From Corella eumyota (lineage: Eukaryota > Chordata > Ascidiacea > Phlebobranchia > Corellidae): a stretch of DNA of 64,000 nt. Position numbers and translations under genes: made by a program. The stretch lies in NCBI GenBank assembly GCA_963082875.1, contig OY720099.1, positions 496,001 to 560,000 of the forward strand, given 5' to 3'. Shown here in pieces: positions 19,665 to 31,900 of this stretch; position 1 is the first letter of the stretch, and each line of letters opens with the position of its first letter. The notes under the pieces are model-generated. The model searched no databases, was not told the origin of the DNA, and saw only the letters and a list, made by a program, of their open reading frames with translations.

Positions 19665-22283
19665 TTATTGAGTGTTACTGAATTGGTATTGGTATTGGTA
19701 GTATATTTGATTAGCTAGTCTGCAATACTTTAAAGCTCTATCACGTTCACCCAATTCTGTGTAAACTTTGCTTAAATCAGCATAAATACCATGTTGTACT
19801 ATTGTTGGCTTGATCGTTAGTTTGTTGAGTAAAGTTTCTGCTTTGTTGAAGTGTTTTAATGCTCGTTTATGTTTACCAAGAATGAAATTACATGTTCCCA
19901 TGCCTCGATGTATTTCACACATTTCAGTTGGCCATTTCGAAAGGGTGCTTTCGTCGATCATCGAATGTTTTGAATAAATTGAAAGTGCAGCTTTTAGGTT
20001 GTTAAGTTGTCGCTGGGAGTAGCCACAGGATTCTAGTATTGTGAGCTGATATCCAATGTCCCTGTTTAATGTTGGAAATTCTTGAAGAAATAGTTGAGAT
20101 TTTGTTGCTGTTTCCTGATATCTCTTCAGGGCAGTGAGACATTGCACTTTGACATGAAGACAACATAAATCTAACTCACTTCCAGACTCACTATGAGGTT
20201 CAATTAGATTCAGCAACTCCAATGCTTTTTTAAAGTTTTTTTGGTCAAAATAAGCAGTGGCAACATAATATTTAATTGTAAGTCCAATTTTGTCATTTTT
20301 TATCTGGTTTAAAGGTTGTTGTTTTTCCCATTCTGATATAACCAGCTTATGTTGATTTAAAGAACCTGCCCAAAAGAAGAAACTTGATGGATAGTAAGAT
20401 GACAGTTGAAACTTGTTGGTTGTAAGCTTACCTTTAGCGCAAGTATTTATAATTTCAAAACATCTAATAAGACTTCCTGCGCCAACAGCTTCAATTAATT
20501 CTTCAGCGGGTTGACAATTTAAACCATCAAAAGTATTCCCTTTATCAATAAAATCATCTTGACCTTGTTTTTTCAGATAAAGTTTAAGTCTAACTTCACA
20601 AGCAACTGACAGAGCATACTTAAGAAGATGGGAAGTCTTTGAATCAATTATTTCTTGTTTTTCCAACTCATTTATTGCTTCAAATCCAGTAAAAAAAACT
20701 TTGCAAAAGTCACAAATTGTTGTCAATAATATTGATATATCTCTAAACAGCCTTTGTTTCATGTTAAATTGTTCAGTGTTTATGTTCAATGCTTTAAAGG
20801 AATCTGTGTGACTTATCTTAATTACCTCGCTTGCTAAAGCTGTAAAGTTCTCAAAAGGATCCATCGATTGAAGTTTTTGTTTAACCAGGTCACAATATTG
20901 TTTGTGAATTTCTTCATCTCCATAAATTAAACATGTTCGTTTCAACACAGCAGCTAAGTGATAACCATTATTTAAATCCTCCTCGGAGTCAAGATACTTG
21001 ATCATTTCACTAGCAGGTTGAATTAGTTCCGTTGACCATGGCTTGTTTAGGGTACCTTCTTGTCTCCCAAACGGAAATATACAAGAAGAAGGTGCCATTC
21101 CATCAAAAGAAATTCCTTTGGAATAGCAATCAAAAAACCAACTAATTCCTTTCTTATTGTAATAATCGTTTAAAGATGGAATTGCAACACTTGGAATAAT
21201 AGTTTCTCCTAAATTCAAGATAATAAAATGAAAAATGACAGAAAACCATCTAAAATATTCCAGACTGCTGTTATCCAATTTCTTGTTGTCATCCAGCAAA
21301 ATAATGTGCTCAAAATCAGAGTAAGGAGTTATTTCTTTTCGTGCAAGAGACCCCATTCCAGCTATGGCAAATTTACACGAAGGTTTTCCCATGATTTTGT
21401 TACACTTTTCAGCAATAAATTGCATGATAGAAGTGTATTGACTGGCTATATCATCTTGTATAGCACAAACTGTTTGTATTTTATCACATTCTAGTTGTTT
21501 TAATTTCGCTTCTGATATTTCATAAGGAATATGTTCTAACTGTGACAATTTATTTCCAGTATTTTCTCTCAGTTTTTTAACTTTTTCAGCAACTTTTGCA
21601 GAAATATTTCTTAAATTGGCCAAAGGTTGATCTGCTTTTGATATTTTAAGCAAATGTAAGCAAAGATTATCCAGATCTTTCTTAATTGTTTCAACATTTG
21701 ATGGATTTCTCACTATAGCTGAATTTAAAAGTGCACAACTTCTTATCAAGCTCAATTTATGAGAAGTATTCTCCTTATAAAGCAACCCCATTTTGTGGAG
21801 AATTTTTGCTGATTCTTGTGGTTTATTTTCCTTCCATTTTCCATCTTGTGTTTCTACACAAAGTTGTTTTAACTCAGCAGCAAGTTCATTTTTCTTCAAC
21901 TTCTCATCTTTTGTTTCCACACGAAGTTGTTCCAATTCCGCGGAAAGTTTATTTAATTCTGCATCATACAAGGCTGCGTTTAAAACAATAACTTGTGTTT
22001 CTTTACAGAATTGTTGAAACTCAACAGAAAGTTTTTTATCCTTCCACATTGTTATTTCTGTTTTATATTTAAGTTCTTCCAAATCAGGTTGATTTAACTC
22101 TTTTAAAACAATTACATCGGTTTCTTCACAGAATTGATTAAACTCTTTCAGTTCTCCCAACATTTGTGCTTGTCCCCAAAATATAAATGGATCTTGCTCC
22201 CAAAATGGTAGTGCATCTTCATCAGTTACATAGAACTCAACTCCTGTGCAATATTCTTCGTTATCAGACATGGTGGTTCTCAA
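19665..22283 (-). CDS. GlnD/DUF294-type nucleotidyltransferase with C-terminal TPR-like repeats, intronless
   Basis: 872 aa in one uninterrupted exon. Residues about 40-150 hold imperfect 20-residue helical repeats (KQLCVETQDGKWKEN type). Residues about 150-300 are helical. Residues 309-330 carry GMGSLARKE..YSDFEHIILL, the G-S...D-x-E signature of pol-beta-fold nucleotidyltransferases of the GlnD (PII uridylyltransferase)/DUF294 kind, with D323 and E325 as the likely metal-binding pair. The middle part (PFGRQEGTLNKPWSTELIQ) also fits that superfamily. Residues about 690-865 contain helix-turn-helix pairs typical of TPRs (YFDQKNFKKALELL, GKHKRALKHFNKAE, GERDRALKYCRLA). I recall similar proteins in invertebrate genomes, but substrate and function are unknown. 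The lack of introns contrasts with the neighbours and suggests retrocopy or transfer origin. A tandem truncated copy lies downstream. Confidence 0.8.
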   Translation of the reverse strand: MRTTMSDNEEYCTGVEFYVTDEDALPFWEQDPFIFWGQAQMLGELKEFNQFCEETDVIVLKELNQPDLEELKYKTEITMWKDKKLSVEFQQFCKETQVIVLNAALYDAELNKLSAELEQLRVETKDEKLKKNELAAELKQLCVETQDGKWKENKPQESAKILHKMGLLYKENTSHKLSLIRSCALLNSAIVRNPSNVETIKKDLDNLCLHLLKISKADQPLANLRNISAKVAEKVKKLRENTGNKLSQLEHIPYEISEAKLKQLECDKIQTVCAIQDDIASQYTSIMQFIAEKCNKIMGKPSCKFAIAGMGSLARKEITPYSDFEHIILLDDNKKLDNSSLEYFRWFSVIFHFIILNLGETIIPSVAIPSLNDYYNKKGISWFFDCYSKGISFDGMAPSSCIFPFGRQEGTLNKPWSTELIQPASEMIKYLDSEEDLNNGYHLAAVLKRTCLIYGDEEIHKQYCDLVKQKLQSMDPFENFTALASEVIKISHTDSFKALNINTEQFNMKQRLFRDISILLTTICDFCKVFFTGFEAINELEKQEIIDSKTSHLLKYALSVACEVRLKLYLKKQGQDDFIDKGNTFDGLNCQPAEELIEAVGAGSLIRCFEIINTCAKGKLTTNKFQLSSYYPSSFFFWAGSLNQHKLVISEWEKQQPLNQIKNDKIGLTIKYYVATAYFDQKNFKKALELLNLIEPHSESGSELDLCCLHVKVQCLTALKRYQETATKSQLFLQEFPTLNRDIGYQLTILESCGYSQRQLNNLKAALSIYSKHSMIDESTLSKWPTEMCEIHRGMGTCNFILGKHKRALKHFNKAETLLNKLTIKPTIVQHGIYADLSKVYTELGERDRALKYCRLANQIYYQYQYQFSNTQ

Positions 22284-22997
22284 CTTGCGTTACTTGACAA
22301 AATTGTTTAAAATCAGCTAAAAAAGTTTTTTTCGTCCAGAAAAACTTAATTGCAAAACTTAAAATGATAGTTTTAACAGTTCCAACCAATCTGTAGTTCA
22401 AATTCAAGCACCAAATTAGATCTTCATCAAATTTCCATCACAATAAAACACAAAATTTAAATAACCTGCAAAAAATTAAAGTTAGCTGTTACAATTTTTA
22501 GATACAAAAAAAAAATTCATTTATAAAATAGAATTAACAATTCCAAACTCAAAAAAATTTGCATATTTTATAGCAGAAGCAAGAGGTAGTCAACACAAAC
22601 ACACAATTATGATATCATAATAAAACAGGGCGGAATAAAAGTAATTTACATCGAAAATAAAACAGTTTTAATTTTTGGAAAAACTTAAAAAAAATAAGTG
22701 CAAATAAATTGAAGATTGTCATTAAAATATTAATTGTTTAATTAATTAAATAAAATTGAAGACAAAAGTTGTGACTTTTGAAGTAAAAAAAAAGATTAAA
22801 ATGTTTAAAATAAAATTGACATAGTAACAATGTCACAGTAATTGTTTATTGCTATTGCATCATAGAATGCATTGTTATCAACAAACAAGTAACAGTGGAT
22901 CTCACTGTTTGTTATTGCAACAATAGTATTATTATTGTAATGTAATAATGGTATAGTATTTAAAGCCGTTTTCATTGTTATTGTAACAATGGCATTA
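22284..22997. other. Intergenic DNA between NEK9-like 3' end and nucleotidyltransferase gene
   Basis: No gene is seen. It probably holds the promoter of the nucleotidyltransferase ORF. A NEK9-side poly(A) signal lies at 22845-22850 (AATAAA on minus). Confidence 0.5.
22845..22850 (-). terminator. Candidate poly(A) signal of the NEK9-like gene
   Basis: AATAAA on the minus strand, about 150 nt beyond the stop codon at 22998-23000. Confidence 0.4.
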
Positions 22998-25900
22998 TTA
23001 TTGTAATGAACATATTTTGCTGTTGACACTTTTTTCACTTCCTCTTTTGTTTATCTCAATCTAGAAATAAATTTAAAAATAAAGTAAGTAAGTAATTAAC
23101 ACCAGCAGCGCCATGTAGTGGTTAGAACACTTTCTATACCACACGATGTATAGCAATCGATCCCCACTGATCTCATGCTGTAGCGTCCTTAGGTAAGGCA
23201 CTAAAAATAGTATGAACTCCGGCTGAGCCAGGCACTTAATCAGCAGCTTAATTACCGGACAATTATAATCTGTATAATATTTTAAACTACTAAAGTCAAT
23301 TCGACACTGGGTTGGGGTGACTAATGTTACTTTATGTTTAGGATGTGAACTTTTCCACATTGAGGATAAAGATATATAAACAATTACCCCACCTACCTGT
23401 TGTTTTACAACACTCTCCAGTTGTTCTCTCAAGACTTGGATCTCACTTCTCATTTTTCTCTCCTGCTCCTCCTTCTCTTTATTATGCTCCTCTCTCATCT
23501 TATCCAAAACCTCCTGGTGGTCTCTCCTCAGCTCCTCCAGCTTCTGATCCTGAGTCTTCTTCTCCTCCGATAATCTAAAAAGATTTTACAATAAAGTAAA
23601 GGGGACTACTTGTTTGAGATGCAAAATTGAGCTTTCTTCATTGGAAACTAATTTAAAATGTTGTTTAACTTCTTTACCTTTCCAGTTCTTTAGCAAGTTG
23701 GATTGGGCTTCTAAAGGGAGATCGACTTCTGGGAGTTTTGACTAAAGTTAAAACAGTATTTTAAAAATATTTCAACTGAGTATGTTTAAATCCTAGTTTG
23801 AATTTACAAAAATAAATACTTTCAAAAAAAATTATTTGAAACCTTTTTCGCTTAGGTAAGGACTAGGTTTTGGTGATCTCCGTGGCGACGATTCCTTTGT
23901 GGATGTCACGCTTGATCGTGTAGGCCGTGACGGCTTATTTTATAAAAAACAAGTATTTAAATTTAATTCATAAAAGCAATTAAATTTTGTATACAAATCT
24001 TAACATTAAATACAAAAAAAGCATTTTTTTTACTGTCAAAAGTGAGGTATGAAACATAAGTAACAAACTGTGATGGCCAATTTTGAAACTTAAGAATAAA
24101 TACAGTGATAAAGGTAACAGGAAAATATAAAAAAAATCGTTTGAGTAATGATATTTAAAGTTTTACCATACAAAGTACAGAGCAAATTAACTTTATTTAA
24201 CTTAAGTATTATTACCTCTGCACTCAGAAATCTGTTGTGAGAAGATCTTAAACTTGAGGAATCAGAACTTGAGTCAGATTTGGCCGAAGGAATTCGCTTC
24301 GGGATTCTTTAAAAAAAAAATTTAGAATTATTTGGAATTCGAAAACAAATTTTTCATTAACTTACTTTGAGTTTTTAGTTGCTCCTGGTTTAGGGGAAGT
24401 TTTAAGTGATTTATTTGATCTAAAAAAGAAAAAACTTTTAATAATTTTGTTTTTACTTTAATTTAAATGCTGTTTAAATCCTATTCACCTTGTGCTGTTA
24501 GTTTTGCTTGTTTGGGTTTTGGTTTTAACTTTAATTTCCTCTTCTTTCTAAAAATTAAAAAAAAATGATCTTTAAACCTGGTTTAATTACCATATATATA
24601 TATTTGATTATTCTTATAATATAAACAGTGTTTTAAATACAGCAAAATGTTAAAAAATTTATTTTTATGTATATATGTTTAAATATTTCAATTTCAAATA
24701 CAATATAACTATAAAAACAAATTATAAAATGTACTCAATGGATTTTACTTTTATATTTTATTCAACAAACTTAAATAATAAAAATTTAAACCAATACTAA
24801 AACAATAAAATTCTTACAACAATATAAACAAACAAACATCACACAACATTTAACTTACTGGATTGTCATAAGCATCTTGCAACTCTCGTTGTATCCAAAG
24901 TGGAGTGAGATCAGAATTATCTGAAGTTTCTGAGCTAGCTTCATCGTTGCTACTTATAGAGGGGTGAAGGGAGGGAACCTATGGGTATTTAGGGATTAAA
25001 GGTGGGTAAATGTAACTGTTAACCTTACATTTAAAACCAGCAGATTCTTGTGTAAATGGGTTTGGACTAAAGTCTTGGGGTCCCAGGTTTAAATCCTGCT
25101 AATGAGGGTTAAAAGTGATTTAATTCAACTGTAAACCTATATATTTAAATCAAAACAATCTAAAGATTGTAATAAATAGATTTGAGAAAAATACCTGAGG
25201 TCCTGCGTTCAACTCCTGCTAATAGCATTCTTAATTAATAGTTTAAAATTTCAGAATTAGTTTTTAATTTTCCATCATATTAAATGGTACAGTAATTTAA
25301 ATCTAATGTTCTTATACACAACCCTATATGAGCTATAGTGACAGACTGCCTTATATTGTACCTGAAGGTTATGAACCCCACTGCTCCTCTTCCTCACATC
25401 TTTCTTAGGCTCAGAGCTGAGTGGAGCGTTAGTTTCAACTAGGATAAAAATGTTCTCCCGAAATGGGATCAAGTTATCAAGGAATGCCGACAAGTCTTCC
25501 ACATTATCACCAGAGTTACTGCAAATATAAATTTTAAAAAGTAAAAATTGTCATAAAATTCAGTAAATAGGTAATATATCTATATATAATAGGGTTTAGT
25601 AGGCAATAAATATATAAGTAGAATTTTATAGGCTTACAAAATAAACAAAACTGTTGTTTATGGTGCATGGGTAACATATTGCAAACAAATATTAGTTGAG
25701 AGTTGTGACCATATTAGGACAGTTGAAATAATGATTGTGGGCTGGGGTATTGACTGGTAACTTTAAAGAATAAAAGCCCGTTCACACGACAGGGTAACGT
25801 TGTGTTGCGTTACAAAACTTTACGAGTTCTAAGGATTTTTTTAAAAATTTTAATAAAAAATATCTAATAAAAGTATACCGCTTACGAAATCTTGCGTAAA

Positions 25901-28900
25901 TTTGCTCCAGCCACAAAACTTTACAAAATCTTACGTAACTTTCGCAAACTTTCGTACGTGTAAACGACTCTGTTCATTTTAAATGTTTGCACAATCTTAC
26001 ATTACGTTACAGACGCCATGTGAACGGGCCTTTTAGTCTTAAATTGCAAGTTTTTGGTCTAATTTTGACTTACAAATGCCTTAAAAATGCCTTAATGTCA
26101 ACTATAGACTTTGACTTAAAAGTTTGGTGGTAAAATTTATGCCAACCATTCAATATTTAAATTGTATTTGAAATTTAAAATTTAACCCATTTAACTTACT
26201 AAATATTTTAATAGTTACAACATTTCTGCTTACTATTTAAAAATCAAAAATTCATTTAAATTAAAAATTTAATTTATTAAACTTACTGAATATTGAGGAT
26301 AGGTAGGGGTGCAAATATTGTCTCCAGTAAAAGCCTGGGTTGTGATTGGTTTAAAGAACTTGATTGTGATTGGCTGAGAAAATTGTTGTCCAAATTGATG
26401 GCTTCGGAATCTGTCAAAATAATTAGTCAAAATTTAAAAAATGTTAATTGATAGAATTTTTGGTACTGAATAAAATTGGGGATAAAATAATATATAAAAA
26501 GTTTCTACCACATCTGAAGTGCTTACCATCTAGGTCCTGGATGCTTGAAGATCGACTTATTCCTTCAGATGCTGAATCGGGAAGATAACTAAAAATATTA
26601 AAATTTAAAAAAAATTGAAACTTCAAAATCACTCCCAACAAGAATCAAACTCAAGACCCTTACCTTGATCTACTTCTTACACTCATAGTGCTTGCAGAGC
26701 TTGTTGACCTTTGGTGACCTTTCTTGGGTGGTTGTAGTAGGGACTTTCCCTTGCTGGGGCCTGACCTGGTCCCCCAATACAGAACTATCCCATTAGAGGT
26801 ACCAACTGCTGTGTAGTAGGACCCACAAGCTACAGCCTAAGCAAGAATAAATGGTAAATATAATTATAAGGCTGGGATCTAGGTTTCTTTTTTTGCATTG
26901 TTTTAGAATGTTTGGAATTAATAAGACCTAATATACTAGGTCTGATTTTGACCACCTATGTCCTATTCTTGAGTAAAATAAATTAAGATACTGTATTTTT
27001 TGTTGCTATGTTATAGCATTTTTTTTTGAAAAAAATAGGGTTTTTATATTTTTAATTTGAGGGTAAGCTTTAATGCTGTGTTTAAACTTTCTGTAAACAC
27101 TGGACTTTAGAGCAAAAAGTGTGGCATTGACGCAGCTTGAACCCGAAACCTTTCGGCTCCAATCGCTGTCATAACTGCTATACCACACTACCAGAGTCTA
27201 TGCTGTAGAAACAATAGCTACACAAAGACTTATAGTCATATGTTAACTTATCTAATTTAAAGCTAGATATAGTACCCCAAGTTTGAACAAAAGATTAATT
27301 CTAGCAAACTCACCAATATCTCGGGTTGTTTAATGGTTTTTACCAAGTAAGGAGAAAGATGAGTTTTGCTGTCTCCAGTTCCCATTTGTCCTTCAATATT
27401 ACTAAAAAATAACAAGTTTTAATACTTTTTGGTTCCAAAAAATATTTGTCCGATTATTGGGGCAAATATTAATGTTTATCCTCACCTTCCTAACACATAA
27501 ACATGATCCGGTTCACTGAGCACGACCGTGTGATCGGTTCCCATGGAAACGTCGACAACTCCTTTGATGGATTTAATCGCCGTGGGAACCTTTCTGCTCT
27601 CTACCTCTGTCTGTGGTTAAAAATACAAACACTTTCTAAAAATTAAATAACTCTGGTAAATTTACTACTGAAAATTTAAGAATTTACCTTTTTCAGTCGA
27701 TTACTGAAAGCCATAAGAAAACCTGATCGTTCATTTAAACCAAGTTTGTTGTGCTTGTTATTTCCACATGCCAGCAATGTTCCTATATCTAATAAAACAT
27801 ACAATGTTGTGGGTTAAACTTATAAAGCATTAGACATTCTATCCTTTTAACCTAAAATTTAAGACTTAATTCTTGTTACTTACCGGCAGCACAGTCCCTA
27901 CAGTGTTGTAGTCAGAACACTTCTTACACTACATGAGATCCTGGGTTTGAACCCCAGTGATCTCATGCTGTAGCACCCTTGAGTAAAGCGCAATAAATGG
28001 TATAAACTCCTGCTGAGCCACCACCTAATTAGCATCATAATTATAGGGTAATTATAATATATAATATCCCAAACTGTCACATGCACTTTGAGACTGGGTT
28101 AAAGTAACTGATGTTACTCTATGTTTCTGTCATCAAAGATAAAAATATATACAAAAAAACTATATCTGTTATAATACAAAGTTATAAGCAAACCCTATAG
28201 TAAGCTGGGCAGTTTAAATTAGGTATTTTTTTTAATATTATATGCATACTTCTTATAACTAACATATCTTAATACCCAGGGCACTAATACAACAAACACT
28301 CACAACTTAAAACTGGGAAAAAATATTAAAAGTTATTTTATCGCTACCAGTCACCTGTTTACATTAATGATTAATGAACTTCACATTTAAAACAAACAAA
28401 CAACTCTACAGTTAATATTTATCCTCAACCACCAACCTGTAATAAAAATGGTTGAGTCCGCCCCACACCTCACATCTCTGATGGATTGGTTGATAAAAAC
28501 TTGTTTGGGTTCAAGTGAGTTTGCTTCGCTATTTGTCCCTAACCTACCATGTTCTCCACTACCCCATGAGTATATCTGTGTTTAGGTAAATAGTTGTAAA
28601 TTAATTAACCTATTGAGTGAAAATTATCAATAATTTTATTAATGTAATTATAGTTACAATAGGCTGGGTTTAAAGACTATATCTATATATATATATCCTT
28701 AAAGGCTGATATATATATTTATATGTTTGTTTAATTTATAGGCCTTTAAAACGAATAAAACTGCCATTTGTGGTGTGCAGGTTAATTATCACTGACAATT
28801 ATTATTCGGGAGTTGTGACCATATTTTGACAATTTGAATGCTAATCTTAAAAAGGGCTACTGCTTGGAGTTTTTACAACTATTACAGATTTAAAACAATA

Positions 28901-31900
28901 TCGAAATTGTGAAGGGTAAATTAAATAGGGTATTTGAAATAACACCACAAATTAAAAACAACAGGACTTCTAACCTCTCCTTCTGTGCCAAGAATGACAA
29001 CATGCCGGTGACCACATGCCACGGTTGCAACATCAATAGCAAGTAATGGTTCCACGAGTCGTGGCCTGATGGCACTGTTGGTGTCATTGTGCCCAAGGCA
29101 TCCTTCTCTGCCATCCCCACATGTCATCGTGATTCCATTGTCAGAGAGGAACACACTGAAGTTGTGACCACAACTTGCTCTAAAAAGTAAATAAAACAAA
29201 GTTAGGCTATAACATTTAATGCAATAAACAACTACTCAAATTATTAATAAAAACTTTTTTTTATAATTATTTATTCTCAATGTGGAAAGGTCTACTTCAT
29301 GGCCTTAACATAGAGTAATATTAGTTGCCCTGACCCAGTCTCAAGTTTCCTGTGGCAGTTTGGGATATTATAGATTATAATTGTCCGATAATTACGCTGC
29401 TGATAAAGTGTTGGCTCAGCAGGAGTTTATACCGTTTATAGCACCTTACTCAAAAGCACAACATCATGAGAGCAGTTAGGATTGAATCTTTACTGCAAAA
29501 AAACATATTTTTCGAAACTATAAACTGTGAAGAAACCAAACTTACGAGACAATCGATTTCCCTTTTAGGGCATCCACTAGTTGGGGTTTTGTGACCGTTT
29601 CTATGTGACCTTGACCCAGTTGCCCGTAAGTGTTTTCACCCCAGCTATAAACCACCCTCTCCATGGCAACCACCAGAACATGGTTCAAACCAACTGACAC
29701 CTGAAACACCATTATATTAAAAAATTTGAAATCAGCGTTTCCAAACAATTTATCTTAAATTCAGTGTTCCCAAACAATTTACCCTTTAATTAGTGTTCCC
29801 AAACAATTTACCTTAAAATCAGTGTTTCCCAACAATTTACCTTAAAATTAGTGTTTCCCAACAATTTACCTGTCTGATTTTAATCTTTGACGGAAACCCT
29901 TCAATCGGGGTCAAGTTCATTTGTGCGGTGTCATAAAGATACAAAACTGACCTCGTGCCCTCTGCTCTTTTTCTCTCATTCGACCCTCGTGACCCTGGGG
30001 TCACATGAGGTCGTTCCTCGATCCCAAATCGAGTTAGAAGTTCAGGTAACCGTGACGATTCTAGTTGACCTGCTGTTGGCCTTTGTCTAAAATAAAATAA
30101 GATTTTAAGGTAATATTTCATTTTTTTTAATCAAAAATTGTTTTCTGTTTATTTATGCCCAATGTGGAAGGTCAAATGTGTAACCTAAACATAGAGTAAC
30201 ATCAGTTAATCTGACCCAGTCTTGAGTTGCTTGTGGTAGTTTGGGATATTATAGATTATAATTGCCCGATAGTTATGCTGCTGATTAAGTGCTGGCTCAG
30301 CAGAAGTTCATACCATTTATTGCACCTTACGTTAGAATGCTACAGCATTAAAGCAGTAGGGATTAAACCCAGAACCTTGTGTGGCAAAGCCAAGTGTACT
30401 ACTATACCACGCTGCTGGTTTAACTTACTCTGGATATTTGTTGAGCATATCTTTCACCAACTTTCTGAAGTCCGATGAGTAGTCTCCTCTAATTGGTGCA
30501 ATCTGACCATTCATGATCTTGTGGACCAATGCCGGAAGGTTTGTGCCCTCGAATGTGCGCTGACGAGTGGCCATCTCATAAAGTATGCACCCTAGTGCCC
30601 AAATGTCCGATTTAACGTCGTACGATTTTCCCTCGCAGATTTCAGGTGAAATGTAATGAGGAGTTCCTAGAAAATATAATTTAAAGTTTATCTTATTATT
30701 GGTATAGTAAGAGCCTAGAGTTATCTTTACTCCTTAGCTCAGTTTTAAATTGCTTTGTGGAAAGATTGACTTCACAACCTAAACATAGAGTAACATTAGT
30801 TACCCTGACCCAGTCTTAAGATGACTTTGGTAGTTTGGAATATTATAGATTATATTTGCCCAATAATTAAAAAGCCTTTGAGTACAGCACTTTAAACGGT
30901 ATGAACTTCTGCTGAGCCAGCACTAATCAGCAGCATAATTATCGGGAAATTATAATCAAGAACATCCCAAACTGCCAAAGTCAATGCGAAACTGGGTTGG
31001 AGTAACTGATGTTACTCTATGTTTAAGCTAAAGATATATACAAAAAAAATTAAACTGTTTGTACCAAACACTACACTGGTAATATTTTACCTGATGATAA
31101 TGCTTAAGCATATTCATAATACAATTAAAATATGAACAATATAAACCAACCTAATACAGTATCAGCCGCCTTATTAGTTGACATCACTTTAGAAACACCA
31201 AAATCCCCAATCTTCAACGTCCCTTCTTTAGTGAGAAAAATATTGGCAGTTTTTAAATCCCGATGTAAAACTTTTTGTTCATGCATGTAAGATATTCCAG
31301 CTACTATTTGTACAAACATTGATAATATTGTTTTCTCTTCAAGAGGACTTTCCTGAAAAATTGAAAAATAATTGAGAAAATTTACAACTATTATATTTTT
31401 TAAATTGTCATAAAATTTACTTCTATTTGTATATAAATTTATCCTCGATGTGAGAAGGACAAATGCACAACCTAAACATTAAGTAACATCAGTTACCATG
31501 ACCCAGTCTCGAGTTGTATGTAAAGTTTGGGATATTATAGATTATAATTGCCCGATAATTATGCTGCTGATTAAGTGCTGGCTCAGCAGGAGTTCATACC
31601 GTTTATAGCGCCTTACTCAAGGGCACCACAGCATGAGAGCAGTGGGAATTGAACCCACGACCTCATGTGTGGTGTAGCAATTGTTCTTACCGCTAGACCA
31701 TGCTGCCGGTGATTATCAACTACTAAGTTAAGTCTAAATAACTCTTAACTTATAAACCACACTGTAGCAAGATATTTCCTTTTCAAATCAACTTATAACT
31801 TCACACATATGATCTTACCCTCTTAGTAAGAAACTGAGCTAATGTTCCATCATCAGCATATTCCATCTCTATCATAAGAACCCCATTCTCTTCAAATGTG

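Noticed and set aside
19665-22283. Bacterial contamination of the assembly
   Set aside because: AT-rich codon use matches the surroundings, a near-identical paralogue lies beside it, and both are flanked by host repeats (RepC).
22805-23038. 77-codon minus ORF rich in N and I
   Set aside because: It overlaps the true last NEK9-like exon (22998-23060) in another frame and is low-complexity.
25020-25235. Pair of similar segments ending caaatcctgctaat / caactcctgctaat
   Set aside because: Possible tRNA-like remnants, but similarity spans only about 35 bp and no boundaries can be set.
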